Origin: Rhodobacteraceae bacterium UBA6273
GTDB taxonomy: Bacteria; Pseudomonadota; Alphaproteobacteria; Rhodobacterales; Rhodobacteraceae
Direction of reading: 5' to 3'
Assembly: GCA_002440625.1 (NCBI GenBank)
Contig: DJUV01000320.1
Coordinates: 1 to 19,138, forward strand
Length of the DNA stretch: 19,138 bases
This document shows, piece by piece, positions 6,620 to 13,811 of this stretch (position 1 is its first letter; each line of letters opens with the position of its first letter). Below the pieces are notes generated by a model. It made no database searches and was not told the origin of the DNA. It was given only the letters and a program-made list of their open reading frames with translations. The position numbers and the translations under genes are program-made.

Positions 6620-7704
6620 CCCTTTCGGTCGCATTCCGCCACCGCTTCCCCGGCCTCGCGCTTGACATCGCGTTCGAGGCGCCACCGGGGGTGACAGCGC
6701 TTTTCGGCCGCTCGGGCGCGGGCAAGACCACCGTGGTTCAGGCGGTTGCGGGATTGCTCAGGCCCGATAGCGGGCGCGTCACCGCCGATGGCAGCGTACT
6801 CACCGATACCGATGCCCGCATCTTCCTGCCGCCGCACCTCAGGCGCATCGGCTATGTGTTTCAGGACGCCCGCCTTTTCCCGCATCTCACCGTGCGCCAG
6901 AACCTCCTCTACGGTCGCTGGTTCGCGCCCGAACGCGACGGGGCCTCGCTCGACCGCATCGTCGCCATGCTCGACATTGGCCCCCTTCTCGACCGCCGCC
7001 CCGGCGCGCTTTCCGGGGGTGAACGCCAGCGGGTCGCCCTTGGCCGGGCGATCCTCTCCTCGCCGCGCCTCCTCCTCATGGACGAACCGCTCGCGGCACT
7101 CGACGAAGCCCGCAAGGCCGAGGTCCTGCCCTATCTCGAACGGCTCAGGGACGAGGTGGCGCTGCCGATCCTCTACGTCAGCCATTCGATGGCCGAAGTC
7201 GCGCGACTGGCAACGACCGTGGTGCTGATCGAAGGGGGTCTCGTCACCGCCGCAGGCCCGGCGCCCGCGATTCTCTCCGATCCATCTGCGGCCCCGCTCC
7301 TCGGGCTGCGCGAGGCGGGTGCGATCTTGACCGCGCGCGTCGCCGCGCAGGAGGAGGACGGACTGACGCGCCTCGAAAGTGCTGCCGGCACGCTCTGGCT
7401 GCCCCGCGTCGCCGCCCGCCCCGGCGCTACGGTGCGGCTGCGCATCCTCGCGCAGGACGTGATGCTGTCGACGCGCCGACCCGAGGCGATCTCGGCGCTG
7501 AACATCCTCGCCATGACGGTGACCGACATCCGCATCGGCGAAGGCCCCGGCGCGCTCGTGCAGCTTAGGGCGCAGGGCGAGACCATCCTCGCCCGCATCA
7601 CCCGCCGCTCTGCGCTTGCCTTGGGCCTCGCGCCCGGCCTGCCGGTCTATGCGATTCTCAAGGCGGTTTCCGTCGCACAGGAGAATGTCGGCGCAGGCGG
7701 CTGA
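6616..7704 (+). CDS. modC: Molybdate ABC transporter ATP-binding protein
   Basis: The 362-residue ATPase energises molybdate import. Walker A is GRSGAGKTT (31-39), the ABC signature LSGGERQRVALGRA starts at 132, Walker B is LLLMDEP (Asp156, Glu157 catalytic), and the switch histidine is His190 in YVSHSMAEV. A C-terminal Mop/TOBE domain (about 290-355, AISALNILAMTVTDIRIGEG and following) is typical of ModC and binds oxyanion, which may allow feedback on transport. The ATG at 6616 overlaps the modB stop; an upstream in-frame ATG at 6577 lies inside modB and adds unconserved residues. The gene ends the mod operon 72 nt before an intrinsic terminator. Confidence 0.95.
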   Translation: MTLSVAFRHRFPGLALDIAFEAPPGVTALFGRSGAGKTTVVQAVAGLLRPDSGRVTADGSVLTDTDARIFLPPHLRRIGYVFQDARLFPHLTVRQNLLYGRWFAPERDGASLDRIVAMLDIGPLLDRRPGALSGGERQRVALGRAILSSPRLLLMDEPLAALDEARKAEVLPYLERLRDEVALPILYVSHSMAEVARLATTVVLIEGGLVTAAGPAPAILSDPSAAPLLGLREAGAILTARVAAQEEDGLTRLESAAGTLWLPRVAARPGATVRLRILAQDVMLSTRRPEAISALNILAMTVTDIRIGEGPGALVQLRAQGETILARITRRSALALGLAPGLPVYAILKAVSVAQENVGAGG

Positions 7705-7776
7705 AGGTCGGGACGCGAAGGAAGCAACCGCAACCATCACAGGCATTTGCGCCAAAGATCACGGCACTTCCCCGCC

Positions 7777-7801
7777 CCTGCCCATTCTCTGGGCAGGTTT
7801 T
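7777..7801 (+). terminator. Intrinsic terminator of the mod operon
   Basis: CCTGCCCA (7777-7784) and TGGGCAGG (7790-7797) form a perfect 8-bp stem around a TTCTC loop. TTTT follows at 7798-7801. It lies 72 nt past the modC stop and before the xylose regulatory region, so it separates the two operons. Confidence 0.8.
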
Positions 7802-7850
7802 GGCAACGACTGTTTCCGAACTGCTGGCATCTGCGGCGGAGCACCATTTC

Positions 7851-7883
7851 TGCAATGATTATTGCATAAACAATTCATTGACA
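7851..7883 (+). promoter_or_regulatory. AT-rich promoter/operator region of the xylose operon
   Basis: The 168 bases from 7802 to 7969 hold no gene and include the most AT-rich patch of this part of the window. Within it, TGCAAT (7851-7856) and ATTGCA (7861-7866) form a perfect 6-bp inverted repeat with a 4-nt spacer. CAAT/ATTG (7871-7874 and 7877-7880) adds a second dyad. A consensus -35 hexamer TTGACA lies at 7878-7883. No convincing -10 sits 16-18 nt downstream, so the exact promoter is unresolved. A second element, TGTTAGCG (7917-7924), resembles one arm of LacI-family operators. Regulation by a xylose-responsive repressor is inferred from the gene content of the operon. Confidence 0.45.
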
Positions 7884-7929
7884 ACTTATCTATCATGGAT
7901 CAGAAATGAAGATGGCTGTTAGCGCCAAA

Positions 7930-7947
7930 CCGGCCGGAGGAGGCCGG
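7930..7947 (+). other. Leader hairpin with a ribosome-site-like loop before xylF
   Basis: CCGGCC (7930-7935) and GGCCGG (7942-7947) form a 6-bp GC stem whose loop is GGAGGA. The real ribosome site (GGGAGG, 7958-7963) lies 6 nt before the xylF ATG, about 10 nt past the hairpin. The hairpin could protect the 5' end of the transcript or act as a ribosome standby site. Only the structure is supported by sequence. Confidence 0.35.
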
Positions 7948-7969
7948 ACATACCAAGGGAGGAATACGA

Positions 7970-8992
7970 ATGAAGAAGTCACTGTTGCTGGCGACCTCGA
8001 TGCTCGCCAGCGCTGTTTCCATGGCTGCCGCACAAGACCTCAAGGTCTGCGTCAGCTGGTCGAACTTTCGCGAAGAGCGCTGGAAGACCGACGAAGCCGC
8101 GATCAAGGGCGCGCTCGACGCTGCCGGGGCAGCCTACATCTCTGCTGACGCGCAAACCTCGGCATCGAAGCAGCTTGCCGACATCGAAGGCATGATCACG
8201 CAAGGCTGCTCCGCGCTGATCGTCCTGGCGCAGGACTCGGCCTCGATCGGGCCGGCGCTTGATGCCGCAGCCGATGCCGGCATTCCGGTCGTGGGCTACG
8301 ACCGCATGATCGACGACCCGCGCGCCTTCTACCTGACCTTCGACAACGTCGAGGTCGGCCGGATGCAGGCGGCGGAGGTCTTCAAGGTCGCGCCGAAGGG
8401 CCGCTACGTGATGATCAAGGGTTCGCCCGTCGACCCGAACGCCGACTTCCTGCGCGGTGGCCAACAGGAAGTGCTTCAGGCCGCGATTGACGCCGGTGAC
8501 ATCACCATCGTCGGCGAGGCCTATACCGACGACTGGCAGCCTGCCAACGCCCAGAAGAACATGGAGCAGATCCTGACCGAGACGAACAACGGCGTCGATG
8601 CTGTCGTCGCCTCGAACGACGGAACGGCGGGCGGCGTCGTTGCCGCGCTGACCGCGCAGGGCATGGCCGGCATCCCGGTCTCCGGCCAGGATGGCGACAT
8701 GGCGGCGCTGAACCGCGTGGCGCTTGGCACGCAGACGGTGTCGGTCTGGAAGGACAGCCGTGCGCTCGGCAAGGCGGCGGGTGAGATCGCCGTGGCGCTT
8801 GCCGGCGGCACCTCCATGGACGCCGTCGAAGGCTCGGCCATGTTCAAGTCGCCCGGCGGCAAGGACCTGCATTCGGTCCTCCTGAAGCCGGTACCGATCA
8901 CCAAGGACAACCTGAACGAGGTGCTGGACGCCGGCTGGATCACCAAGGAGACGCTTTGCGCCGGCGTCACCGGCGTGGCGGTCTGCGAGTAA
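7970..8992 (+). CDS. xylF: D-xylose ABC transporter periplasmic binding protein
   Basis: The 340-residue protein binds D-xylose in the periplasm and hands it to the XylH permease. It carries a signal peptide (MKKSLLLATSMLASAVSMAAA, cleavage near residue 21-22). The XylF hallmarks follow in order: VSWSNFREERWKTDEAAIKGAL, LVLAQDSASIGPALDAAADAGIPVVGYDRMI, YLTFDNVEVGRMQA, YTDDWQPANAQKNMEQIL, and VSGQDGDMAALNRVALGTQTVSVWKD. The length matches the periplasmic-binding-protein type I family. ATG at 7970 has GGGAGG 6 nt upstream. It leads the xylFHGA operon; its separation from xylH by a strong hairpin suggests it is made in excess of the membrane components. Confidence 0.95.
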   Translation: MKKSLLLATSMLASAVSMAAAQDLKVCVSWSNFREERWKTDEAAIKGALDAAGAAYISADAQTSASKQLADIEGMITQGCSALIVLAQDSASIGPALDAAADAGIPVVGYDRMIDDPRAFYLTFDNVEVGRMQAAEVFKVAPKGRYVMIKGSPVDPNADFLRGGQQEVLQAAIDAGDITIVGEAYTDDWQPANAQKNMEQILTETNNGVDAVVASNDGTAGGVVAALTAQGMAGIPVSGQDGDMAALNRVALGTQTVSVWKDSRALGKAAGEIAVALAGGTSMDAVEGSAMFKSPGGKDLHSVLLKPVPITKDNLNEVLDAGWITKETLCAGVTGVAVCE

Positions 8993-9018
8993 GCGAATAA
9001 GATCGTCTGCAATCTATC

Positions 9019-9048
9019 GCGGCGTCCCGGCATGGTCCGGGGCGCCGC
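9019..9048 (+). other. Strong intercistronic hairpin between xylF and xylH
   Basis: GCGGCGTCCCGG (9019-9030) pairs with CCGGGGCGCCGC (9037-9048) over 12 positions, with one T-G wobble and a 6-nt loop. No T-tract follows. A second small stem, CCGCCC/GGGCGG (9063-9077), lies just before the xylH ribosome site. Such structures after binding-protein genes commonly protect the upstream message from 3' exonucleases and lower downstream expression; that role here is inferred. Confidence 0.6.
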
Positions 9049-9096
9049 TCATCACCGGGAGACCGCCCACCGGGCGGGGTGAGGGAGGATCACTGA

Positions 9097-10398
9097 ATGT
9101 CGGATACCGGACAAGGCGTCCAGACGGCTGCGCCACGCCGCAGCCTTTTCGAAACGCTTGAAATCGACGCGCGCCTACTGGGCATGCTCGCGGCCTTTGC
9201 CGCTGTCGCCATCGTGTTTACCATCTGGACCGGGGGCACGTTCGTCGGCCCGCGGAACGTTTTCAACATCGCGGTGCAGACGGTTCCGGTGGCGATCATG
9301 GCCTGCGGGATGGTCTTCGTCATCGTCGCCCGCCACATCGACCTCTCCGTCGGCTCGGTGCTCGCCATGTCCTCTGCCGTCATGGCGATGAGCCAGGCCT
9401 ACTGGCTGCCAAGCCTCTTCGGGCTTGCCTACGGCTCGCCTGTCATCCTTGTCCTCACCATGCTGATCGGCTTTGCCGTCGGCACCGCCATCGGCGCGCT
9501 GACAGGCTGGCTCGTCGGCTATCAGGGCATCCCCTCGTTCATCGTCACGCTCGGCGGCCTTTTCGTCTGGCGCAACCTGAACTGGTTCACCACCAACGGC
9601 CAGTCCGTCTCGCTCACCGATCCGAACCTCCTGATGTTCGGCGGCACCGAGGGCGTCCTTGGCGCCACCGCAAGCTGGATCCTCGGCCTTGTCGCTTCGG
9701 CGGTTGCCGTGCTGGCGATCCTCTCTTCGCGCCGGAACAAGCTGCGCCACGGGTTCACGGTCAAGCCGGTCTGGGCCGAAGGCGTGATGATGGCGCTGAT
9801 CGTCGGCGTGATCCTCTTCTTCGTCGGCTGGCTGTCGCGCTACCCGATCCCGGAAGCCAAGCTGAAGCGGATGTTCGAGGCCCGCGGCGAGACCATGCCC
9901 GAAGGCTATACCGCGATGCACGGGCTGCCGATCTCGGTCCTCATCCTGATCCTCGTCGCGGTCGTCATGACCCTTGTGGCAAGGAAGATGCGCTTTGGCC
10001 GCTATATCTTCGCAACGGGCGGCAACCCCGATGCCGCGGAACTTTCCGGCATCAACACCCGGCTCCTGACGGTGAAGATCTTCGCCCTGATGGGCTTTCT
10101 CTGCGCGCTTGCCGGCCTCATCGCCCAGGCGCGCCTGCAAAGCCACGGCAATGACATCGGCATGCTGGAGGAACTGCGCGTGATCGCCGCAACCGTCATC
10201 GGCGGCACCGCGCTCGCCGGTGGCGTCGGCACGATCTACGGCGCCGTCCTTGGCGCGCTCATCATGCAGTCCTTGCAGTCGGGCATGGCCATGGTCGGCG
10301 TCGACACGCCGTTCCAGAACATCATCGTCGGTCTCGTCCTCGTCCTCGCTGTCTGGGTCGATATCCTTTATCGCAAACGTCTGGGGCTCACGAAATGA
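9097..10398 (+). CDS. xylH: Xylose ABC transporter permease
   Basis: The 433-residue inner-membrane permease belongs to the monosaccharide (RbsC/XylH) class, with about 10-11 hydrophobic segments spread over its length. Family landmarks are [22 protein letters not shown] near the second and third segments, [16 protein letters not shown], and the cytoplasmic coupling stretch [20 protein letters not shown]. Further along is [21 protein letters not shown]. It is slightly longer than E. coli XylH, mainly in a central insert. The ATG at 9097 has GGGAGG upstream. The stop overlaps the xylG start by 4 nt (ATGA), implying coupled translation with the ATPase. Confidence 0.92.
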   Translation: MSDTGQGVQTAAPRRSLFETLEIDARLLGMLAAFAAVAIVFTIWTGGTFVGPRNVFNIAVQTVPVAIMACGMVFVIVARHIDLSVGSVLAMSSAVMAMSQAYWLPSLFGLAYGSPVILVLTMLIGFAVGTAIGALTGWLVGYQGIPSFIVTLGGLFVWRNLNWFTTNGQSVSLTDPNLLMFGGTEGVLGATASWILGLVASAVAVLAILSSRRNKLRHGFTVKPVWAEGVMMALIVGVILFFVGWLSRYPIPEAKLKRMFEARGETMPEGYTAMHGLPISVLILILVAVVMTLVARKMRFGRYIFATGGNPDAAELSGINTRLLTVKIFALMGFLCALAGLIAQARLQSHGNDIGMLEELRVIAATVIGGTALAGGVGTIYGAVLGALIMQSLQSGMAMVGVDTPFQNIIVGLVLVLAVWVDILYRKRLGLTK

Positions 10399-11153
10399 CC
10401 GGCAAAACCCAAACTCCCCTTGTCGAGCTGCGGGACATCTCGATCGCCTTCGGCGGGATCAAGGCCGTCGATCATGTCTCGATCGACCTTCACCCCGGCG
10501 AGGTCGTCGGCCTTCTCGGCCACAACGGCGCCGGCAAGTCGACGCTCATCAAATGTCTGTCCGGCGCCTACCGGAAGGACTCCGGCCAGATCCTCATCAA
10601 TGGCCAGCCGGTTGAGATCAACAACCCGCGCGATGCCCGCGCCCAGAACATCGAGACGATCTACCAGACGCTTGCGCTGGCCGACAATCTCGATGCCTCG
10701 TCCAACCTCTTCCTTGGGCGCGAGCTGATCGCCAACGGCCTTGTCGATGATGCGAAGATGGAAGCCGAGACCCGCAAGATCATGGGCCGGCTGAACCCGA
10801 ACTTCCGCAAGTTCAACGTCCCTGTCTCGGCCCTGTCGGGCGGGCAGCGGCAGTCGGTCGCCATCGCCCGCGCGGTCTACTTCAACGCCAAGATCCTCAT
10901 CATGGACGAGCCTACCGCAGCACTCGGGCCCCATGAGACGCAGATGGTGGCGGAGCTTATTCAGGAGCTGAAGGCACAGGGCCTCGGCATCTTCCTGATC
11001 GAGCATGACATCCACAACGTCATGAAGCTTTGCGACCGGGCGAGCGTGATGAAGAACGGTCGGCTGGTCGGAACGGTGGACGTGAACGAGGTGACGGATG
11101 ACGACATCCTCGGCATGATCATCCTTGGCAAGAAGCCAGCGAAGGCTGCATGA
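10395..11153 (+). CDS. xylG: Xylose ABC transporter ATP-binding protein (single-domain)
   Basis: The 252-residue ATPase has one complete nucleotide-binding domain: Walker [10 protein letters not shown] (42-50), Q-loop region [22 protein letters not shown], signature [14 protein letters not shown] (from 147), Walker B ILIMDEP (Asp171, Glu172) and switch His204 in [11 protein letters not shown]. coli XylG carries two such domains in about 510 residues, so this version must work as a homodimer, as in the alphaproteobacterial fructose importer FrcA. It overlaps xylH by 4 nt. Position between xylH and xylA supports xylose as the substrate. Confidence 0.92.
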   Translation: MTGKTQTPLVELRDISIAFGGIKAVDHVSIDLHPGEVVGLLGHNGAGKSTLIKCLSGAYRKDSGQILINGQPVEINNPRDARAQNIETIYQTLALADNLDASSNLFLGRELIANGLVDDAKMEAETRKIMGRLNPNFRKFNVPVSALSGGQRQSVAIARAVYFNAKILIMDEPTAALGPHETQMVAELIQELKAQGLGIFLIEHDIHNVMKLCDRASVMKNGRLVGTVDVNEVTDDDILGMIILGKKPAKAA

Positions 11154-11164
11154 TAACGTTTACA
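11151..11164 (+). promoter_or_regulatory. LacI-family operator-like site at the xylG stop codon
   Basis: TGATAACGTTTACA matches the general LacI/GalR operator pattern TGnAAnCGnTTnCA at 9 of 10 fixed positions. It is partly dyad-symmetric about the central CG. It begins with the xylG TGA stop and lies 47 nt before xylA. A LacI-family xylose repressor is known in Caulobacter, so an internal repressor site controlling xylA and the genes behind it is plausible. No such regulator gene is in this window. Confidence 0.4.
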
Positions 11165-11165
11165 T

Positions 11166-11185
11166 CCGGCGGCCAATGCCGCCGG
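11166..11185 (+). other. Hairpin between xylG and xylA
   Basis: CCGGCGGC (11166-11173) and GCCGCCGG (11178-11185) form a perfect 8-bp stem with a CAAT loop, followed by CTTTCGCTTC rather than a proper T-tract. It may be a weak terminator or a message-stabilising element. The xylA ribosome site (GAGG) comes 15 nt later. Confidence 0.5.
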
Positions 11186-11211
11186 CTTTCGCTTCGACCG
11201 AGGTATGATAC

Positions 11212-12513
11212 ATGACCGACTACTTCCACGGCATCCCCGATGTCCGCTACGAAGGTCCGCAGTCCTCCAATGAATTTGCTTTCCGCTGGTACAATCCCGA
11301 TGAGATCGTCATGGGCAAGCGGATGGAGGATCAGCTCCGTTTCGCTGTCGCCTACTGGCACAGCTTCGCCTATCAGGGCGGCGACCCCTTCGGCGGCCAG
11401 ACCTTCGAAAGGCCCTGGTTCGGCGACGGCATGGCGAAGGCCAAGTTGAAGGCCGATGCGGCCTTCGAACTTTTCGACATCCTCGGCGCACCCTTCTACG
11501 CCTTCCACGATGCCGACATGCGGCCCGAAGGCGCGACCTTCGCCGAGTCAAAGCGCAACCTTGACGAGATGGTCGATTACATCGCCGGCAAGCAGTCGAC
11601 CCACAAGGCGCGGCTCCTCTGGGGCACGGCGAACATGTTCACCAACCGCCGCTGGATGTCGGGCGCCGCGACCAACCCCGATCCGGACGTTTATGCCTAT
11701 GCCGCCGCAACGGTGAAGGTGAACCTCGATGCCACCCACAAGCTTGGCGGTGCGAACTACGTCCTCTGGGGCGGGCGCGAGGGCTATGAGACGCTTCTCA
11801 ACACCGACCTTGGCGCCGAACGCGCCCATGCCGGGCGGTTCCTTCAGCAAGTTGTGGAGTACAAGCACAAGATCGGCTTCAAGGGCGCGATCCTGATCGA
11901 GCCGAAGCCGCAGGAACCGTCGAAGCACCAGTATGATTACGACGTCGCCACGGTCTACGGCTTCCTAAAGGACTTCGGGCTTGAGGGCGAGGTACAGCTC
12001 AACATCGAGCAGGGCCATGCCATCCTCGCCGGCCATACCTTCGAACATGAGATCGCCCTTGCCTCGGCCCTCGGCATCTTCGGCTCCATCGACATGAACC
12101 GGAACGACTATCAGTCTGGCTGGGACACCGACCAGTTCCCGAACAACCACGCCGAAAAGGCGCTGGCCTTCTACGAGATCCTCAAAGCCGGGGGCTATAC
12201 CACCGGCGGCACCAACTTCGACGCCAAGCTCCGGCGCCAGTCGCTCGACCCCGAAGACCTCGTCCTTGGCCATGTCGGCGGCATGGACACCTGCGCGCGG
12301 GCGCTGAAATGCGCCGCCGCCCTTCTGGAATCGGGCGAGATGGAAGCGATCCGCAAGGCGCGCTACGCCGGCTGGAACAGCAAGGCGGCGCGCGACATGC
12401 TCGGCGGCTCGCTCGAAGCCGCCGCCGCCCGCGTGACCGCCGAGGGGATCGAACCGCAACCGAAGTCTGGACGCCAGGAAAGGCTTGAAAACCTGTGGAA
12501 CCGCTATCTCTGA
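11212..12513 (+). CDS. xylA: Xylose isomerase
   Basis: The 433-residue cytoplasmic enzyme interconverts D-xylose and D-xylulose (EC 5.3.1.5) using two divalent metal ions. It is a class II isomerase by length and sequence. Catalytic residues are present: His99 and Asp102 in [10 protein letters not shown], and metal/substrate residues Glu230 and Lys232 in [18 protein letters not shown], each offset by two from the E. coli numbering. Metal-binding regions [17 protein letters not shown] and [18 protein letters not shown] follow. ATG at 11212 has GAGG about 8 nt upstream. It follows the transporter genes, so uptake and the first catabolic step are co-expressed; xylulokinase (xylB) is absent from the window. 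The next gene begins inside its last 19 bases. Confidence 0.97.
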   Translation: MTDYFHGIPDVRYEGPQSSNEFAFRWYNPDEIVMGKRMEDQLRFAVAYWHSFAYQGGDPFGGQTFERPWFGDGMAKAKLKADAAFELFDILGAPFYAFHDADMRPEGATFAESKRNLDEMVDYIAGKQSTHKARLLWGTANMFTNRRWMSGAATNPDPDVYAYAAATVKVNLDATHKLGGANYVLWGGREGYETLLNTDLGAERAHAGRFLQQVVEYKHKIGFKGAILIEPKPQEPSKHQYDYDVATVYGFLKDFGLEGEVQLNIEQGHAILAGHTFEHEIALASALGIFGSIDMNRNDYQSGWDTDQFPNNHAEKALAFYEILKAGGYTTGGTNFDAKLRRQSLDPEDLVLGHVGGMDTCARALKCAAALLESGEMEAIRKARYAGWNSKAARDMLGGSLEAAAARVTAEGIEPQPKSGRQERLENLWNRYL

Positions 12514-13811
12514 CCCTGCAGCGACGAAGCTTCCTCTTGCTGACGGCAGCGGGGCTGGCCATGCCGCGCGGCGCCGGTGCCGCCACCGCCATCAGCCCCG
12601 AGGCGGTGATCGCGACCTGGTACAAGCTGGTTCTGGAACTGGTGCGCCACACCGCGACCTATTCGCCCCCGGTCGCCAGCCGCACCTTCGGTTATCTTGG
12701 CGTCACCACATGGGAAATCGTCGCACAATTTGACGGACTGACGAGCCTTGCGGGGCAGTTGAACGACCTGACACCGCCCCCGGTCACCGATCGTTCGCTC
12801 GATCAGGCTGCGGTCCTGCACGGCGCGCTGTCGACAGCGGTTGGCAAGCTTTTCGAGAACACCGGCCCGACCGGCCAGCGCGCGCTCAAGGCGATGGTGG
12901 AAAAGCTCGGGGCGAAGGTTGCCGGCGGCCTCGATCCGGTCCTGGCGAAGGCCAGCCTCAATCAGGGCGCGGCGATTGCCGGGCATATACTCGACTGGGC
13001 GGCGACAGATGGCGGCGCGGTGGTCGAGAACATGGGCTTCCCCGAGACCTACGCCCTGACCGATGGCCCGGCGCATTGGGTGCCGACCAGCCCGATCCGC
13101 ATGCAGCAACTGCCCCTTCTGCCCGGCTGGGGCAAGAACCGGCCCTTCGCCATGAAGGGCGATCGGCCCTGCGGCCTGCCCCCGCCGCCGGACTACAGCG
13201 AAGACGCTACCTCGGCCTTCCATGCCGAGGCGATGGAGGTCTACACGACGGTAAAAGGCCTCACCGACGAACAGAAGGCCATCGCCCGGTTCTGGTCGGA
13301 CGACCCGATGCTGTCGCCAACCCCGCCCGGCCACTGGATCTCGATCTTCCTCCAGATCGCCGACAGGGACAAACTGCCGGCCCCGCGTCTGGCCGATGGC
13401 CTTGCCCGGCTTGGCGTTGCCGTGGCCGACGGCTTCATCGCCTGCTGGCGGGTGAAGTTCGAATACGACCTCCTGCGCCCCGTCACCTATATCCGCCGCC
13501 TCATCGACCCCAAATGGGACCCGCTTCTCATCACCCCGCCCTTCCCGGAATATCCGTCCGGCCATTCAACGCAGTCCGCCGCCGCCGCGGCCGTTCTGAC
13601 CGCGATGCTCGGCCCCGACTTCGCCTTCGAAGACGCAACCCTTGCCGCAGACGGGCTTCCGGCACGCAGTTTCACTTCGTTCGACGCAGCCGCGCGCGAG
13701 GCCGCCCTCTCGCGCCTCTATGGCGGCATCCACTACCGCGCCGCGATCGAGCGCGGACTTGAACAGGGGGCCTGCGTCGGCGCCTTCGCTGCGGGGTTGA
13801 AGACGCTATGA
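12495..13811 (+). CDS. Tat-exported vanadium-dependent haloperoxidase/PAP2-family protein
   Basis: The 438-residue protein belongs to the vanadium haloperoxidase/type 2 phosphatidic acid phosphatase superfamily. All vanadate-binding positions of the Curvularia chloroperoxidase can be aligned: Trp318, Lys321 and Arg328-Pro in [12 protein letters not shown]; Ser355, Gly356 and acid-base His357 in [11 protein letters not shown]; Arg407 and vanadate-ligating His413 in [12 protein letters not shown]. Phe350 matches the chloroperoxidase-type Phe. The Asp that normally follows the last His by four residues is Ala417. The N-terminus ([13 protein letters not shown]) is a twin-arginine signal, implying export after folding. 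The start is GTG at 12495, inside xylA, with AGGAAAGG about 10 nt upstream; no other usual start precedes the signal. It is translationally linked to the next gene by ATGA. Halide oxidation is inferred; an acid phosphatase activity is the alternative. Confidence 0.82.
   Translation: MEPLSLTLQRRSFLLLTAAGLAMPRGAGAATAISPEAVIATWYKLVLELVRHTATYSPPVASRTFGYLGVTTWEIVAQFDGLTSLAGQLNDLTPPPVTDRSLDQAAVLHGALSTAVGKLFENTGPTGQRALKAMVEKLGAKVAGGLDPVLAKASLNQGAAIAGHILDWAATDGGAVVENMGFPETYALTDGPAHWVPTSPIRMQQLPLLPGWGKNRPFAMKGDRPCGLPPPPDYSEDATSAFHAEAMEVYTTVKGLTDEQKAIARFWSDDPMLSPTPPGHWISIFLQIADRDKLPAPRLADGLARLGVAVADGFIACWRVKFEYDLLRPVTYIRRLIDPKWDPLLITPPFPEYPSGHSTQSAAAAAVLTAMLGPDFAFEDATLAADGLPARSFTSFDAAAREAALSRLYGGIHYRAAIERGLEQGACVGAFAAGLKTL

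Noticed and set aside
6481..7755. A 424-residue minus-strand frame across modB and modC
   Set aside because: It is antisense to two genes with clear ABC motifs and has no domain of its own.
7878..7896. TTGACA and TATCAT as a promoter pair
   Set aside because: They are only 7 nt apart, too close for a sigma70-type promoter.
9175..10146. A 323-residue minus-strand frame opposite xylH
   Set aside because: Translation is extremely rich in Asp, Glu, Arg and His, the expected mirror of hydrophobic permease codons.
12504..13565. A 353-residue minus-strand frame opposite the haloperoxidase-like gene
   Set aside because: No start context or domain; the plus-strand frame carries the signal peptide and all vanadate ligands.
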